Part shown: in pieces, positions 48,388 to 58,294 of the stretch
Layout of the letters: every line of letters starts with the position of its first letter
Numbering within the stretch: the stretch's first letter is position 1
Source: Microbacteriaceae bacterium PS02344
Lineage (GTDB): Bacteria > Actinomycetota > Actinomycetes > Actinomycetales > Microbacteriaceae
Reading direction: 5' to 3'
NCBI GenBank assembly: GCA_029959905.1
Contig: JASCNZ010000001.1
Coordinates: forward strand, 202,305 to 266,304
Length of the DNA stretch: 64,000 nucleotides
Program-made: the position numbers and the translations under genes
The notes under the pieces: generated by a model
The model's database searches: none
Seen by the model: only the letters and a program-made list of their open reading frames with translations
What the model was told of the DNA's origin: nothing

Positions 48388-48423
48388 GAGGAAGGCCCCG
48401 GGAGAGATCCCGGGGCCTTCCTC
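48388..48423. terminator. Bidirectional terminator between rhodanese gene and ctaF
   Basis: GAGGAAGGCCCCGGGA and its exact complement around a GAGA loop, preceded by AAAA on the plus strand. Confidence 0.92.
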
Positions 48424-48437
48424 TATATCGGTGCTGA

Positions 48438-48872
48438 TCAGCGGGCGAAGTTGCCGCGGTAGTACTCGTAGACCCAACCCACGATCGCGACCACGAAGAT
48501 GGCGAGACCGATCGGCAGCAGGAACTGTCCGACGGCGAGACCGACGACGAAGACCGCCGCGGATGCCGCGAGGACGAGCGGCCACCAGGACCACGGGCTG
48601 AATTCGCCGAGCTCGGGGTCGCCGTCGTCGATGTCGGAGGTCAGGATGTCTTCCGGCAGCTCACCACCCTGCGCGTTGTGCGTGCGGTCGAGGTAGAACG
48701 CGATCATCGCGCCCATCGCGGCCGCGAAGAAGAGCGCGACGGTTCCGACCCACTCGATCTGATTGACGAGCGGCAGGGTGGGGTGGGCGAGGATGTTCCA
48801 GCCCGTGTAGACGACTCCGATGAGGGCGAAGAACGCCGTCAGGATCCACCAGAGGATGACATTGTCGCGCAT
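48438..48872 (-). CDS. ctaF: Cytochrome c oxidase subunit IV, actinobacterial type
   Basis: A 144-residue membrane protein with four hydrophobic helices (about 5-27, 38-60, 92-112 and 114-136) and an acidic loop (EDILTSDIDDGDPELGEFSP). This matches the actinobacterial subunit IV of aa3 oxidase. It lies 3 bases after ctaD. Confidence 0.94.
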   Translation of the reverse strand: MRDNVILWWILTAFFALIGVVYTGWNILAHPTLPLVNQIEWVGTVALFFAAAMGAMIAFYLDRTHNAQGGELPEDILTSDIDDGDPELGEFSPWSWWPLVLAASAAVFVVGLAVGQFLLPIGLAIFVVAIVGWVYEYYRGNFAR

Positions 48873-48875
48873 GGA

Positions 48876-50609
48876 TCAGTGGACCTCTCGCTCGCCGGGA
48901 GCCGTCGTGGCGAACTCCGCGGCCTCGGGGTGGTTCAAGTCGAAGGCCGGACGCTCGCTACGGATGCGCGGGATCGACGTGAAGTTGTGACGCGGCGGCG
49001 GGCAGGACGTCGCCCATTCGAGCGATGCACCGTAACCCCACGGGTCGTTGACGGTGACCTTCGGCGCCTTGCGGGCGGTGATCCAGACGTTCAGGAAGAA
49101 CGGAAGCATGGATGCACCGAGGATGATCGCACCGATCGTGGAGACCTGGTTGCCCCACGTCCATCCGTCTGCCTCGGAGTAGTCGGCGTAGCGACGCACC
49201 ATGCCGTCGACACCCAGCCAGTGCTGGATGAGGAACGTCATGTGGAATCCGATGAACAGAGTCCAGAAGTGCACGTAACCGAGACGCTCGTTGAGCATGC
49301 GGCCCGTCCACTTCGGCCACCAGAAGTAGAAGCCGGCGAACATCGCGAACACGACCGTGCCGAAGACGACGTAGTGGAAGTGGGCGACCACGAAGTACGA
49401 GTCGCTGAGGTGGAAGTCCAGCGGCGGGGCCGCGAGGATCACACCGGTCAGACCACCGAAGACGAACGAGACCAGGAACCCGAGCGAGAACACCATGGGC
49501 GTCTCGAAGGTCACGGATCCTCGCCACATCGTGCCGATCCAGTTGAAGATCTTCACACCCGTCGGTACGGCGATGAGCATCGTCATCAGGGCGAAGAACG
49601 GAAGCAGGACCGAACCCGTCACGTACATGTGGTGCGCCCACACGGCCACCGAGAGGGCGGCGATCGCGATGGTCGCGTACACGAGGGTCTTGTACCCGAA
49701 GATCGGCTTGCGGCTGAACACCGGGAAGATCTCCGACACGATGCCGAAGAAGGGCAGCGCGATGATGTAGACCTCGGGGTGGCCGAAGAACCAGAAGAGG
49801 TGCTGCCAGAGGAGCACTCCGCCGTTCTGCGGGTCGTAGATGTGGGCGCCGAGCACGCGGTCAGCGCCGGCTGCGAAGATCGCGGCGGCGAGCACCGGGA
49901 AGGCCATCAGGATGAGCAGGCTCGTGACCAGCGTGTTCCAGGAGAAGATCGGCATGCGCCACATCGTCATACCCGGGGCGCGCATCGTGATGATCGTGGT
50001 GATGAAGTTCACCGCGCCGAGGATGGTACCGAATCCGGAGATGCCGAGTCCGAGCATCCAGAGGTTTCCTCCCGCACCCGGCGAGAAGGATGCACTCGCC
50101 AGCGGCTGGTAGGCGAACCATCCGAAGGAGGCGGCACCCTGCGGGGTGAGGAAGCCGGCGACCGCGATGGTCGAGCCGAACAGGAACAGCCAGAAGGCGA
50201 AGGCGTTCAGACGCGGGAACGCCACATCGGGCGCGCCGATCTGCAGCGGCAGGATCGCGTTCGCGAATCCGGCGAACAGCGGGGTCGCGAACATCAGCAG
50301 CATGATCGTGCCGTGCATCGTGAACAGCTGGTTGTACTGCTCCTTCGTCGGCACGATCTGCATGCCCGGCGAGAAGAGCTCGGCGCGGATGACCAGCGCC
50401 ATCACTCCACCCAGGAGGAAGAAGAGCACCGAGGCGATCAGGTACATGTAGCCGATCGTCTTGTGGTCGGTGGAGGTGATCCACTTGACCACGACGTTGC
50501 CCTTCTGCTCCACGCGGGTGGTGCTCATCAGAGCGGCCTGGCGCGGCGGCAGAGTGGTGGGGCGGGAGCGGTGCGCCTCGTCGGTGCGGGGTGCTTCAGT
50601 GGTCGACAT
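48876..50609 (-). CDS. ctaD: Cytochrome c oxidase subunit I
   Basis: A 577-residue heme-copper oxidase subunit holding heme a and the heme a3-CuB centre. The CuB region reads [17 protein letters not shown], with [10 protein letters not shown] and [17 protein letters not shown] carrying further ligands. Twelve hydrophobic helices fit the family. It reduces oxygen with protons pumped across the membrane. Lies between ctaC (3 bases) and ctaF. An internal ATG at residue 28 is a possible shorter start. Confidence 0.98.
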   Translation of the reverse strand: MSTTEAPRTDEAHRSRPTTLPPRQAALMSTTRVEQKGNVVVKWITSTDHKTIGYMYLIASVLFFLLGGVMALVIRAELFSPGMQIVPTKEQYNQLFTMHGTIMLLMFATPLFAGFANAILPLQIGAPDVAFPRLNAFAFWLFLFGSTIAVAGFLTPQGAASFGWFAYQPLASASFSPGAGGNLWMLGLGISGFGTILGAVNFITTIITMRAPGMTMWRMPIFSWNTLVTSLLILMAFPVLAAAIFAAGADRVLGAHIYDPQNGGVLLWQHLFWFFGHPEVYIIALPFFGIVSEIFPVFSRKPIFGYKTLVYATIAIAALSVAVWAHHMYVTGSVLLPFFALMTMLIAVPTGVKIFNWIGTMWRGSVTFETPMVFSLGFLVSFVFGGLTGVILAAPPLDFHLSDSYFVVAHFHYVVFGTVVFAMFAGFYFWWPKWTGRMLNERLGYVHFWTLFIGFHMTFLIQHWLGVDGMVRRYADYSEADGWTWGNQVSTIGAIILGASMLPFFLNVWITARKAPKVTVNDPWGYGASLEWATSCPPPRHNFTSIPRIRSERPAFDLNHPEAAEFATTAPGEREVH

Positions 50610-50612
50610 GGC

Positions 50613-51509
50613 TTACTCCTCTCCTTCCTCGGAGTCGTTGTTTCCGGTGGTGCCGGGAAGGTTGCCCAGACGGTCGTAGGCGTCAGTGATGTCGCCCGTG
50701 TTGCCCTGGTCCTTGAGGTCGTTCAGGTAGGCGTCGTACTCGTCCTGCTCGACGACCTTGACGTTGAAGAGCATCATCGAGTGGTACTCGCCGCAGAGTT
50801 CGGCGCACTTGCCCTTGTACTCCCCCACTCGGGTGGGAATGAAGGACCACGAGTTGTCCTTGCCGATGTACATGTCCTTCTTGTACAGGAAGTCGATGAT
50901 CCAGAAGGAGTGGATGACGTCGCGCGACTGCAGGTTGATCGTGACCTTCTGGTCGACCGGGAGCACGAGCGTCGGCAGCTGCTCCTGATCGATGTTGCCC
51001 GCGGCGTCGGGCTGCGCCTGGATGCCCATCGTCCAGACCGTGTCGTCGTCGGACTCGGCGTCGTACTGGAAGTCCCACGCCCACTGCTTGGCGATCGCGG
51101 TGATCTCGACGTCGGGGTCGTCCCACTTCGTCTCGATCGCGGCCTGGTCACGGGCGGTGAAGAAGAACATGCCGAGGACCAGCATGAGCGGCACGATCGT
51201 GTAGAAGATCTCGATCGGCATGTTGTAGCGCATCTGCACCGGCAGGCCGGTCTGGCCCTTGCGACGGCGGTAAGCGATAGCCGCCCAGGCCATGAGCGCC
51301 CAGGTGATGATGCCCACCGCGAGAAGGACGATCCACGAGTTGACCCAGAGCGAGGAGACGCGCTCCGTCTGGTTGGTGGTGGCCTCGGCACCCTCCTCGA
51401 AACCCGGGAGGTAGCCGTTCAGCTCGGCGGTGGTACATCCCGCCAGGACGACGGCTGCCACGACTCCCAGAGGGAGTGCGGCCCAACGAAGGCGGCGTTT
51501 CGGGGGCAC
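50613..51509 (-). CDS. ctaC: Cytochrome c oxidase subunit II
   Basis: A 298-residue lipoprotein-type subunit. Lipobox VVLAGC near residue 25, two membrane helices (about 53-78 and 96-118) and a C-terminal CuA domain with CAELCGEYHSMM. It receives electrons from QcrC. The GTG at 51509 has AAAGG six bases upstream; a longer frame from 51545 would spoil the signal peptide. TAGACT at 51550-51545 is a plausible -10. First gene of ctaC-ctaD-ctaF. Confidence 0.97.
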   Translation of the reverse strand: MPPKRRLRWAALPLGVVAAVVLAGCTTAELNGYLPGFEEGAEATTNQTERVSSLWVNSWIVLLAVGIITWALMAWAAIAYRRRKGQTGLPVQMRYNMPIEIFYTIVPLMLVLGMFFFTARDQAAIETKWDDPDVEITAIAKQWAWDFQYDAESDDDTVWTMGIQAQPDAAGNIDQEQLPTLVLPVDQKVTINLQSRDVIHSFWIIDFLYKKDMYIGKDNSWSFIPTRVGEYKGKCAELCGEYHSMMLFNVKVVEQDEYDAYLNDLKDQGNTGDITDAYDRLGNLPGTTGNNDSEEGEE

Positions 51510-51606
51510 GATGCACCTTTCAGATTGCGGATAGGGCACCCCCAAGTCTAGGGCAACCTCACACCCGATTCATGCCAACCACGCAGGTTGGCGGGGGTGG
51601 TACGGG

Positions 51607-51969
51607 TCAGTGGAAGCTGTCGCCGCAGGCGCAGCTTCCGGCTGCGTTCGGGTTGTCGATCGTGAAGCCCTGCTCGGAGATCGTGTCCTTGAAATCGATC
51701 GACGCGCCGTCGAGGTACGGCACGCTCATGTTGTCGACGATGACCTCCACGCCGTCGAAGTCGACGGTCTCGTCGCCGTCGAGGTAGCGCTCGTCGAAGT
51801 ACAGCTGGTAGATGAGTCCGGAGCATCCTCCGGGCTGCACGGCGACGCGCAGACGCAGGTCGTCGCGGCCCTCCTGCTCGAGGAGGTTCTTCACCTTGGT
51901 GGCAGCGGCCGACGTCAGCGTGATGCCGTGCGCGCGGGTGGTCTCGGTGCTCAGGGTGGTGTCGCTCAT
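51607..51969 (-). CDS. erpA: Iron-sulfur cluster insertion protein, HesB/ErpA type
   Basis: A 120-residue A-type carrier. Three cluster cysteines are in QPGGCSGLIYQL and SCACGDSFH. Such proteins pass iron-sulfur clusters to apo-enzymes; beside the oxidase and near the Rieske gene it may serve respiratory proteins. The ATG has AAGGAG upstream. ErpA versus other A-type carriers cannot be separated with certainty. Confidence 0.92.
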   Translation of the reverse strand: MSDTTLSTETTRAHGITLTSAAATKVKNLLEQEGRDDLRLRVAVQPGGCSGLIYQLYFDERYLDGDETVDFDGVEVIVDNMSVPYLDGASIDFKDTISEQGFTIDNPNAAGSCACGDSFH

Positions 51970-52078
51970 GTCGCTCCTTGTGACGGGCCGCCATCGCGGC
52001 GTGCGCTCCCGATTCTACCGCCGCCCGCGCCGCGGGAGGCGGTGCGGGCGGATCGGCGGGGTACGGGGAGGCCGACGA

Positions 52079-53488
52079 TCAACGGGGCGAGGTCAGCGCG
52101 TTCATCCTCGCGAGCAGCAGCGCCTCGGTCGAGACGGCGTGCCGGAACGTGTCGATATGCAGCGACTCGTTCGGGCTGTGAGCGCGGGAATGCGGGTCCT
52201 CGACCCCCGTCACCAGGATCTGGGCCTGCGGGAACTCGCGCACCAGGTCGGCGATGAAGGGAATCGATCCGCCGACGCCGAGGTCGACCGGCGCGACGCC
52301 GTATCCGTCGCGCATCGCGTCGCGAGCGAGTTCGACGGCCCACCCCGACGTGTCGACGAGGAAGCCGTCGCCGAGGTCGACATCGCTGAACTCGAGTTCG
52401 GCACCGTGGGGGGCGTGGGCGCGCAGGTGCGCCTCCAGCGCCGCGTAGGCGTCGGCACCGCTCTGCCCCGGTGCGACACGGGCGCTGATCACGACGGTGA
52501 CCTCTGGCAGCAAGGTGTTCGACGCGGCCGCGACGCTCGTCGCATCGATGCCGATCACGGTGACCGACGGCTTGTTCCAGATCCGGCTCAGGATCGTGCC
52601 CGTGCCGACCGGGCGGGTCCCCGGCAGCAGTCCCGCCTCGTCGCGAAGCGTCTCCTCCGAGTACTCGGGCATTGCGGACTCCCGCTCCGCCATGCCTTCG
52701 ACGGCGACGGAGCCGTCGTCGTTCCACAGCGTCGCGAGCAGCTGGACCGTGGCCATCATCGCGTCGGGCACCGCGCCCCCGAACATGCCGGAGTGCGATG
52801 CGTGATCGAGCGTGCGGACACGGAGCGTGAAACGCGCGTTGCCGCGAAGCGACACCGTCAGGCCGGGAGTCGTCGAGTCCCAGTTGCCTGAATCGGCGAC
52901 GACGATGGCATCGGCGCGGAGAGCCTCCTTGTTGTCGGAGAGGAACTGTGCGAACGAACGCGACCCGTACTCCTCCTCTCCCTCGATGAACAGCGCGATG
53001 CCGAGATCGAGGTCATCGCCCAGCACCTCGGAGACCGCACGGATCGAGGCGATGTGCGCCATGATGCCCGCCTTGTCATCGGCGGCCCCGCGCCCGTAGA
53101 GGCGCCCGTCGCGGACGGTCGGCTCGAACGGCGGGGTCTCCCACAGGGCGTCGTCCCCGGGAGGCTGCACGTCGTGGTGGGCGTAGAGCAGGATGCTCGG
53201 GCGACCGTTGCGGGGAGCGCGCGTCGCGAGGACTGCAGGCTGACCGTGCTCGTCGGTGCCGGGTATCGCCGCACGCAGGACTCGGACCTCGTCGAAGACT
53301 CCGGTGTCCGTCGCGAGCGCGGCGACCGCCTCGGCGCTGCGCTCGAGCTGCGTCTGGTCGAACGCGGGCCACGCCATCCCGGGAATGCGGACGAGGGCAC
53401 CGAGGTCGGCGAGCGCGGCGGGGTGTCCGGTCGCGACAGCCTCCAGCAGAGCGGACTCGGGCACAGGGGGGATCGCATCAGAGGTCAT
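52079..53488 (-). CDS. M20-family dipeptidase
   Basis: A 469-residue zinc peptidase. Metal ligands are in LLYAHHDVQPPG, GRGAADDKAGIMAHI and FIEGEEEYGS; the dimerisation domain carries LRVRTLDHASHSGMFGG. Members cleave dipeptides such as Xaa-His. TAAGAT lies 7 bases before the ATG at 53488 and there is no ribosome-binding site, so it is likely leaderless. Divergent from the DUF3043 gene. Confidence 0.93.
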   Translation of the reverse strand: MTSDAIPPVPESALLEAVATGHPAALADLGALVRIPGMAWPAFDQTQLERSAEAVAALATDTGVFDEVRVLRAAIPGTDEHGQPAVLATRAPRNGRPSILLYAHHDVQPPGDDALWETPPFEPTVRDGRLYGRGAADDKAGIMAHIASIRAVSEVLGDDLDLGIALFIEGEEEYGSRSFAQFLSDNKEALRADAIVVADSGNWDSTTPGLTVSLRGNARFTLRVRTLDHASHSGMFGGAVPDAMMATVQLLATLWNDDGSVAVEGMAERESAMPEYSEETLRDEAGLLPGTRPVGTGTILSRIWNKPSVTVIGIDATSVAAASNTLLPEVTVVISARVAPGQSGADAYAALEAHLRAHAPHGAELEFSDVDLGDGFLVDTSGWAVELARDAMRDGYGVAPVDLGVGGSIPFIADLVREFPQAQILVTGVEDPHSRAHSPNESLHIDTFRHAVSTEALLLARMNALTSPR

Positions 53489-53535
53489 GCGAGTAATCTT
53501 AAGGCGAACCCCTTCTCCCCGAACCGAGGAACCCC

Positions 53536-54102
53536 GTGGCCACCACCCCCGCATCCCCTCCCACGAACGACGACGCCTCCGAGACGGCTGTCGGCAAGGG
53601 ACGCCGCACGCCGACGCGCGCGGAGCAGGAGGCCGCCCGTCGCCGCCCTCTCGTCGCGAATACCAAGGAGGCGCGTGCGGCCGCTCGCGCCGAGATGAAC
53701 GCGCGGCGCGCTCGGGCCCAGGCGGGCATGGCCGCCGGAGATGAGAAGTACCTGCCGGCCCGCGACAAGGGGCCGCAGCGCCGCTGGGTGCGCGACTACG
53801 TCGACGCCGGCTGGCACCCGGCCGAGTTCGTGATGGCCATCATGGTGCTCGTCATCATCGCCTCCCTCGTGCCGATCCCGGCGGTGTCGTTCTATGCGTA
53901 CCTCGGCATGATGGCCTACATCGTCATCTCGATCGCGGGAATGGTGATCCTCGGCATCCGGGTCAAGCGCAAGGTCGCCGCCCGGTTCGGCGAGGAACGA
54001 CGCGAACGCGGCCTCGCCTGGTACGCCGCGATGCGCTCGCTCCAGATGCGGTTCATGCGTCTACCGAAGCCTCAGGTCAAGCGCGGACAGTACCCTGCCT
54101 GA
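53536..54102 (+). CDS. DUF3043-type membrane protein
   Basis: A 188-residue protein. A charged N-terminal half (KGRRTPTRAEQEAARRRP, then DKGPQRRWVRDYVD) precedes two close hydrophobic segments at about 97-117 and 122-144, and a basic tail (QMRFMRLPKPQVKRGQ). This is the actinobacterial DUF3043 pattern; function unknown. GTG start behind GAGGA. Its position beside the dipeptidase and erpA is conserved in relatives as far as I recall. Confidence 0.85.
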   Translation: MATTPASPPTNDDASETAVGKGRRTPTRAEQEAARRRPLVANTKEARAAARAEMNARRARAQAGMAAGDEKYLPARDKGPQRRWVRDYVDAGWHPAEFVMAIMVLVIIASLVPIPAVSFYAYLGMMAYIVISIAGMVILGIRVKRKVAARFGEERRERGLAWYAAMRSLQMRFMRLPKPQVKRGQYPA

Positions 54103-54115
54103 TCGATCAGCGATT

Positions 54116-54159
54116 CGAGAAAGCGCCTCATCTCCCGTGGGAGGTGAGGCGCTTTCTCG
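54116..54159. terminator. Bidirectional terminator between DUF3043 gene and pyrD
   Basis: CGAGAAAGCGCCTCA pairs with TGAGGCGCTTTCTCG, and CTCCC with GGGAG extends the stem. The genes are convergent. Confidence 0.9.
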
Positions 54160-54173
54160 TGCGGGTCGTCGGG

Positions 54174-55196
54174 TCAGCGGCCGACGAGACCCCGGTTGAT
54201 CTGCCGCGCCCAGAAGGGTCCGCGATACAGGAAGGCCGTGTAGCCCTGCACGAGAGTCGCGCCTGCGGCGAGCCGCTCCTGCACATCGGCCGCGGTCTCC
54301 ACTCCCCCGACCGCGATGACGCAGAAGTCCTCGGGTACGGCCCCGCGGACGACCCGCAGCACCTGCAGCGCCCGCTCCTTGAGTGGAGCGCCCGACAGCC
54401 CGCCCGCCCCCGCCGCCTCGACGACCGCGGGATCGGTGCGCAGCCCATCGCGCGAGATGGTGGTGTTGGTGGCGATGATTCCCGCCAATCCCTCCGCGAC
54501 GGCGAGCCGAGCGATGGCGTCGATCTCGTCATCCAAGAGATCGGGGGCGATCTTGACCAGCAGCGGCGTGCGACCCGCGGCGTCGCGTACGGCGCGCAGC
54601 AACGGCGCCAGGGTCTCGACCGCCTGCAGTCCGCGAAGCCCCGGCGTGTTCGGAGACGAGACATTGACCGCCAGATAGTCGGCGAGCGGGGCGAGCCGTG
54701 TCGCGGAGGCGACGTAGTCGGCCGTGGCATCGTCGACGTCGACGATGCGGCTCTTCCCGATGTTCACGCCGACCACCGTGTCGGGAGCGCCCCGCCGCAG
54801 CCGCGCGAGGCGTCGAGCCGCGGCATCCGCGCCACGGTTGTTGAAGCCCATGCGGTTGACCACAGCGCGGTCGGGCACGAGCCGGAACAGTCGTGGCCGC
54901 GGGTTGCCCTCCTGCGGGACGGCGGTGATCGTCCCGACCTCGACATGCCCGAACCCCAGAGCTGCGAGTCCGCGCACCCCGATGGCGTTCTTGTCGAAGC
55001 CGGCTGCCATACCGAACGGCGACGGGAACGACAGCCCCAGCGCCTCGACGCGAAGAGCGGGGTCGGGCCGGGTGAGCCTGCTCGTGGCCCGGGCGAACGG
55101 CGCCGCGCCGAGCACGCGGATCACCGCCATGCCGGCGTGATGGGCGAACTCGGGATCGAAGCGCGAGAGAACGGCGCGGAAGAGCAGCGGATACAT
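54174..55196 (-). CDS. pyrD: Dihydroorotate dehydrogenase (quinone), class 2
   Basis: A 340-residue flavoenzyme of pyrimidine synthesis. The N-terminal extension MYPLLFRAVLSRFDPEFAHH associates with the membrane and marks class 2. AAGFDKN, MGFNNRGAD and VNVSSPNTPGLRGLQ (catalytic serine) are conserved. It passes electrons to menaquinone, so it feeds the respiratory chain encoded nearby. TAATCT is 7 bases before the ATG, suggesting a leaderless mRNA; the longer frame reaches into nrdR. Confidence 0.97.
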   Translation of the reverse strand: MYPLLFRAVLSRFDPEFAHHAGMAVIRVLGAAPFARATSRLTRPDPALRVEALGLSFPSPFGMAAGFDKNAIGVRGLAALGFGHVEVGTITAVPQEGNPRPRLFRLVPDRAVVNRMGFNNRGADAAARRLARLRRGAPDTVVGVNIGKSRIVDVDDATADYVASATRLAPLADYLAVNVSSPNTPGLRGLQAVETLAPLLRAVRDAAGRTPLLVKIAPDLLDDEIDAIARLAVAEGLAGIIATNTTISRDGLRTDPAVVEAAGAGGLSGAPLKERALQVLRVVRGAVPEDFCVIAVGGVETAADVQERLAAGATLVQGYTAFLYRGPFWARQINRGLVGR

Positions 55197-55206
55197 CCCT
55201 GCCAGA

Positions 55207-55677
55207 TTACCGGTCGGCGGTCCCGGCTCCCGCGTGATCCGCACGCAGATCGGAGATCGCGGACTCGAAGTCCTCGAGCGAGTCGAACGCCTGGTACACG
55301 CTCGCGAACCGCAGGAAGGCCACCTCATCGAGTTCCCGGAGCGGACCGAGGATCGCCAGCCCGATCTCGTTCGCGTCGAGCTGCGAGACCCCGGTCTGGC
55401 GAACCGCCTCCTCGACCCGCTGCGCGAGGATCGCGAGGTCGGCCTCGGTCACCGGCCGTCCCTGGCAGGCTTTCCGCACGCCGGAGATGACCTTCTCGCG
55501 GCTGAACGGCTCCATGACACCGGAACGCTTGATCACGTTGAGGCTCGCCGTCTCGGTCGTGGTGAACCGCCCACCGCACTCGGGGCACTGGCGTCGGCGT
55601 CGGATCGAGAGGCCGTCGTCGCTGGTGCGGGAGTCGATCACGCGGGAGTCCGGATGACGGCAGAAGGGGCAGTGCAT
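55207..55677 (-). CDS. nrdR: Transcriptional repressor NrdR
   Basis: A 156-residue repressor of ribonucleotide reductase genes. The N-terminal zinc ribbon has CPFC and CPECGGRF; an ATP-cone follows ([20 protein letters not shown]), sensing ATP and dATP. TAGGTT stands 6 bases before the ATG, fitting a leaderless mRNA. No nrd genes are in this window. It lies 10 bases before pyrD. Confidence 0.97.
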   Translation of the reverse strand: MHCPFCRHPDSRVIDSRTSDDGLSIRRRRQCPECGGRFTTTETASLNVIKRSGVMEPFSREKVISGVRKACQGRPVTEADLAILAQRVEEAVRQTGVSQLDANEIGLAILGPLRELDEVAFLRFASVYQAFDSLEDFESAISDLRADHAGAGTADR

Positions 55678-55686
55678 CCGTCCAAC

Positions 55687-56994
55687 CTACTCCGTGAAAC
55701 GGGCCTCGATCGCCTCGCCGTGGGCGGGGAGCACCTCGCTCTGAGCCAGGGCCACGACTCCGCGACGCACCTCGGCGAGGGCTTCGCGATCGTACGACAC
55801 CACCTGTTGCGGGCGGAGGAAGGTGTAGGCGCCGAGGCCGGGGGCGTATCGCGCCTGACCCCCCGTCGGAAGAACGTGATTGCTGCCGGCCATGTAATCA
55901 CCGAGGCTCACCGGCGTGTGATCCCCGACGAAGACGGCGCCCGCGCTGGTGAAGGCGGATGCTGCGTCGTCGGCATCCGAGAGGTGCAGCTCGAGGTGCT
56001 CCGGGGCGTAGGCGTTGCTGAACGCGACGGCCATCGCGCGGTCGTCCACCAGCACGATCGCCGACTGCGGACCGTCGAGGGCGGCGGCGACCCGCTCGCT
56101 GTGCCGCGTCTTGTTCTGCAGATCGCGGACGGCGCCGGCGACGCGATCCGCGAGCTCCTGGGAATCGGTCACCAGAACCGCGGAGGCCTGCTCGTCGTGT
56201 TCGGCCTGACTGATCAGGTCGGCCGCCACCAGACGCGGATCTGCGGTGGAATCCGCCACCACGAGGATTTCCGTCGCGCCCGCCTCGGAGTCGGTGCCGA
56301 CCACGCCGGCCACCGCGCGTTTCGCCGAGGCGACGTAGTTGTTGCCGGGCCCGGAGACGACGTCGACCGGGTCGAGTCCGATCCCGTCGACGCCGAACGC
56401 GAACGCACCGATGGCGCCCGCGCCGCCCATGGCGTACACCTCATCGACCCCGAGCAGCGCGGCCGCCGCGAGGATCGTCGGGTGGATGCGACCGTCCTGA
56501 TCGTGTTGCGGCGGCGATGCGAGCGCGATCTGCTGCACCCCGGCGACCTGGGCGGGGACGACGTTCATGACGACGCTCGACGGGTAGACGGCCTTGCCGC
56601 CCGGGATGTAGACGCCCACCCGGGTGACGGGCTGCCAACGCTGGAGGATGCGCGCGCCAGGGCCGATCTCGGTGAGGCGGTCGGCCGGCACCTGAGCGGC
56701 GGATGCCTGACGCACCCGCCGGATCGCCTCTTCGAGCGCCGCGCGGATCTCGGGGGCGAGGGAGTCGAGCGCCTCGCGGAGGTGCGGCGCCGGTACCCGC
56801 ACGTCGTGGCCGGCGACCCGGTCGAATCGCTCGGCCTGGTCGCGCAGGGCCGTCTCCCCCTGGGTCCGCACGTCGTCGACGAGACGCGCGGCCGTGTCGA
56901 GCGCTTCGGCGCGTGCCTGGGTCGCCCGCGGCACGGCGGCGAGCATGTCGGCGGACGAGAGCTCGCGCCCTCGCAGATCGATCGTTCGCACCAT
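55687..56994 (-). CDS. hisD: Histidinol dehydrogenase
   Basis: A 435-residue zinc enzyme that performs the last two oxidations of histidine synthesis. DVVSGPGNNYVASAKRAVAG is the family signature; STADPRLVAADLISQAEHDE holds metal and base residues. Its ATG overlaps the stop of the membrane-protein gene by one base. No other his gene is visible; in many actinobacteria hisD and hisC follow dnaE, and here hisD ends the run. Confidence 0.97.
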   Translation of the reverse strand: MVRTIDLRGRELSSADMLAAVPRATQARAEALDTAARLVDDVRTQGETALRDQAERFDRVAGHDVRVPAPHLREALDSLAPEIRAALEEAIRRVRQASAAQVPADRLTEIGPGARILQRWQPVTRVGVYIPGGKAVYPSSVVMNVVPAQVAGVQQIALASPPQHDQDGRIHPTILAAAALLGVDEVYAMGGAGAIGAFAFGVDGIGLDPVDVVSGPGNNYVASAKRAVAGVVGTDSEAGATEILVVADSTADPRLVAADLISQAEHDEQASAVLVTDSQELADRVAGAVRDLQNKTRHSERVAAALDGPQSAIVLVDDRAMAVAFSNAYAPEHLELHLSDADDAASAFTSAGAVFVGDHTPVSLGDYMAGSNHVLPTGGQARYAPGLGAYTFLRPQQVVSYDREALAEVRRGVVALAQSEVLPAHGEAIEARFTE

Positions 56995-58229
56995 CAGCCC
57001 TTCGTGATGTCCGAGATGTCGTGCAGGTAGCCGATGCGCCCATCGTCATGGCGAACGACGAACGCTCCGCCGCGGTCCTCGATGACGAGCGACCACGCCG
57101 AGGGTCCGATGAGGAACAGCGGCTCCCCGCGTTCGTCGTACACGGCGCGCTCGGTGGGGGCCAGGATCCAGAACGGCTGCGCGGACGCGTCGTCGATGGC
57201 ATGGGAGGTTCGAGGCGCCGACGCGGGGGCGCCCGCGGCCTCGTCCACCGACGACGCCGCGGGGCGCTCGTCCGGGACGTCGATCGCGACCTCTTCCAGG
57301 AACGACTCGATCTCGCTGGTGGTCGAGTAGATCTCGTCGTTGCGTGAGCGCCGCGAGTAGGCAGGGACGTAGCCGTCGTCGGCTGTCGCGTCCTGACCGG
57401 CGTCCGGCGCTGTTCCGGTGCCACCGCCGGACGCGTGCGCTGCGAGCGGGACCTGCCCCGGGAGGTCGAGACGCGCGACCTCGTCTGTGGCGAACCGGGA
57501 GGTCGCGGCGTCATCGGTCGGCACGGCGCGCGTGGGGGTCTCCTCGACGGCATCCGCCTCGTTCGCGACCGGTTCCTCCGTCGCGTCGGCCTCTGCGTCG
57601 GCGGACCCCGTCGCGGCGACGTCCGTCGAGGCAAGGCGGTCGTTCCGTTCAGGTCGCGGGCGCGCCACCACAGGGCGGACGGGGTTCGCATTGCGATGCG
57701 CGAGAGTCACCAGACGCCCGTGGAAGTCCTCCCTGAGCCCGGGGATCAGAGGCGCGAACACGGTGAGCACCACCAGCGCGAGGCTCGCCAACAGCTCGAT
57801 GATCCCGACCCAGTTCAACGTCCACACGTCGAACTCGATCGTGCTCGCGACCGCCGCCCACAACGCACTCAGCCAGGTCACCGCCGCGACGGAGAAGGCG
57901 ACGGATGCGAACTGGTCGATGCCGAGGGAACCGACCCGTCGGATGCCGTCCGGCGAGAACCGACGGAGCACGATGAGGAACACCGCGGCCGTCGGCACGC
58001 CGATCGGCAGGATCCACTGGATGCCGAGACCCCAGACTGGTTCGCCGGCGGCGAGAGGGAAGAACGAGACGACGAACGCGACGAGCCAGACCGAGACGAT
58101 CAGCAGCTCACGCAGGGTGAAACCGAGGATGCCCGGCTCGGGCGTCACCTCATCGTCGTAGAGGACGCCGTCGTCGTCGAGGAACTCGTCGTTCTCGGCG
58201 TCCGTGCTCTCCGGAAAGTCGGTGCTCAT
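56994..58229 (-). CDS. Multi-spanning membrane protein with soluble C-terminal part
   Basis: A 411-residue protein. An acidic N-terminus (ESTDAENDEFLDDDGVLYDD) is followed by four hydrophobic segments at about 35-60, 63-85, 105-130 and 137-163. A long Ala/Thr/Asp-rich linker follows, then a C-terminal module with FWILAPTERAVYDERGEPLF and HDDGRIGYLHDISDIT, a likely small beta-rich domain. The ATG at 58229 has AAAGGAT. I do not recognise a family. It lies between dnaE and hisD and is translationally coupled to hisD. Confidence 0.8.
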   Translation of the reverse strand: MSTDFPESTDAENDEFLDDDGVLYDDEVTPEPGILGFTLRELLIVSVWLVAFVVSFFPLAAGEPVWGLGIQWILPIGVPTAAVFLIVLRRFSPDGIRRVGSLGIDQFASVAFSVAAVTWLSALWAAVASTIEFDVWTLNWVGIIELLASLALVVLTVFAPLIPGLREDFHGRLVTLAHRNANPVRPVVARPRPERNDRLASTDVAATGSADAEADATEEPVANEADAVEETPTRAVPTDDAATSRFATDEVARLDLPGQVPLAAHASGGGTGTAPDAGQDATADDGYVPAYSRRSRNDEIYSTTSEIESFLEEVAIDVPDERPAASSVDEAAGAPASAPRTSHAIDDASAQPFWILAPTERAVYDERGEPLFLIGPSAWSLVIEDRGGAFVVRHDDGRIGYLHDISDITKG

Positions 58230-58294
58230 GGATGATCCTTTCGTCACGACGCGCAGAGGGGGATGCGCTTCCGACGCGTCCCGATCCTACCCGT

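Noticed and set aside
48678..51551. Long plus-strand open frame opposite ctaF-ctaD-ctaC
   Set aside because: Antisense of membrane-protein genes, rich in Arg, His, Asp and Glu; the opposite strand carries the oxidase motifs.
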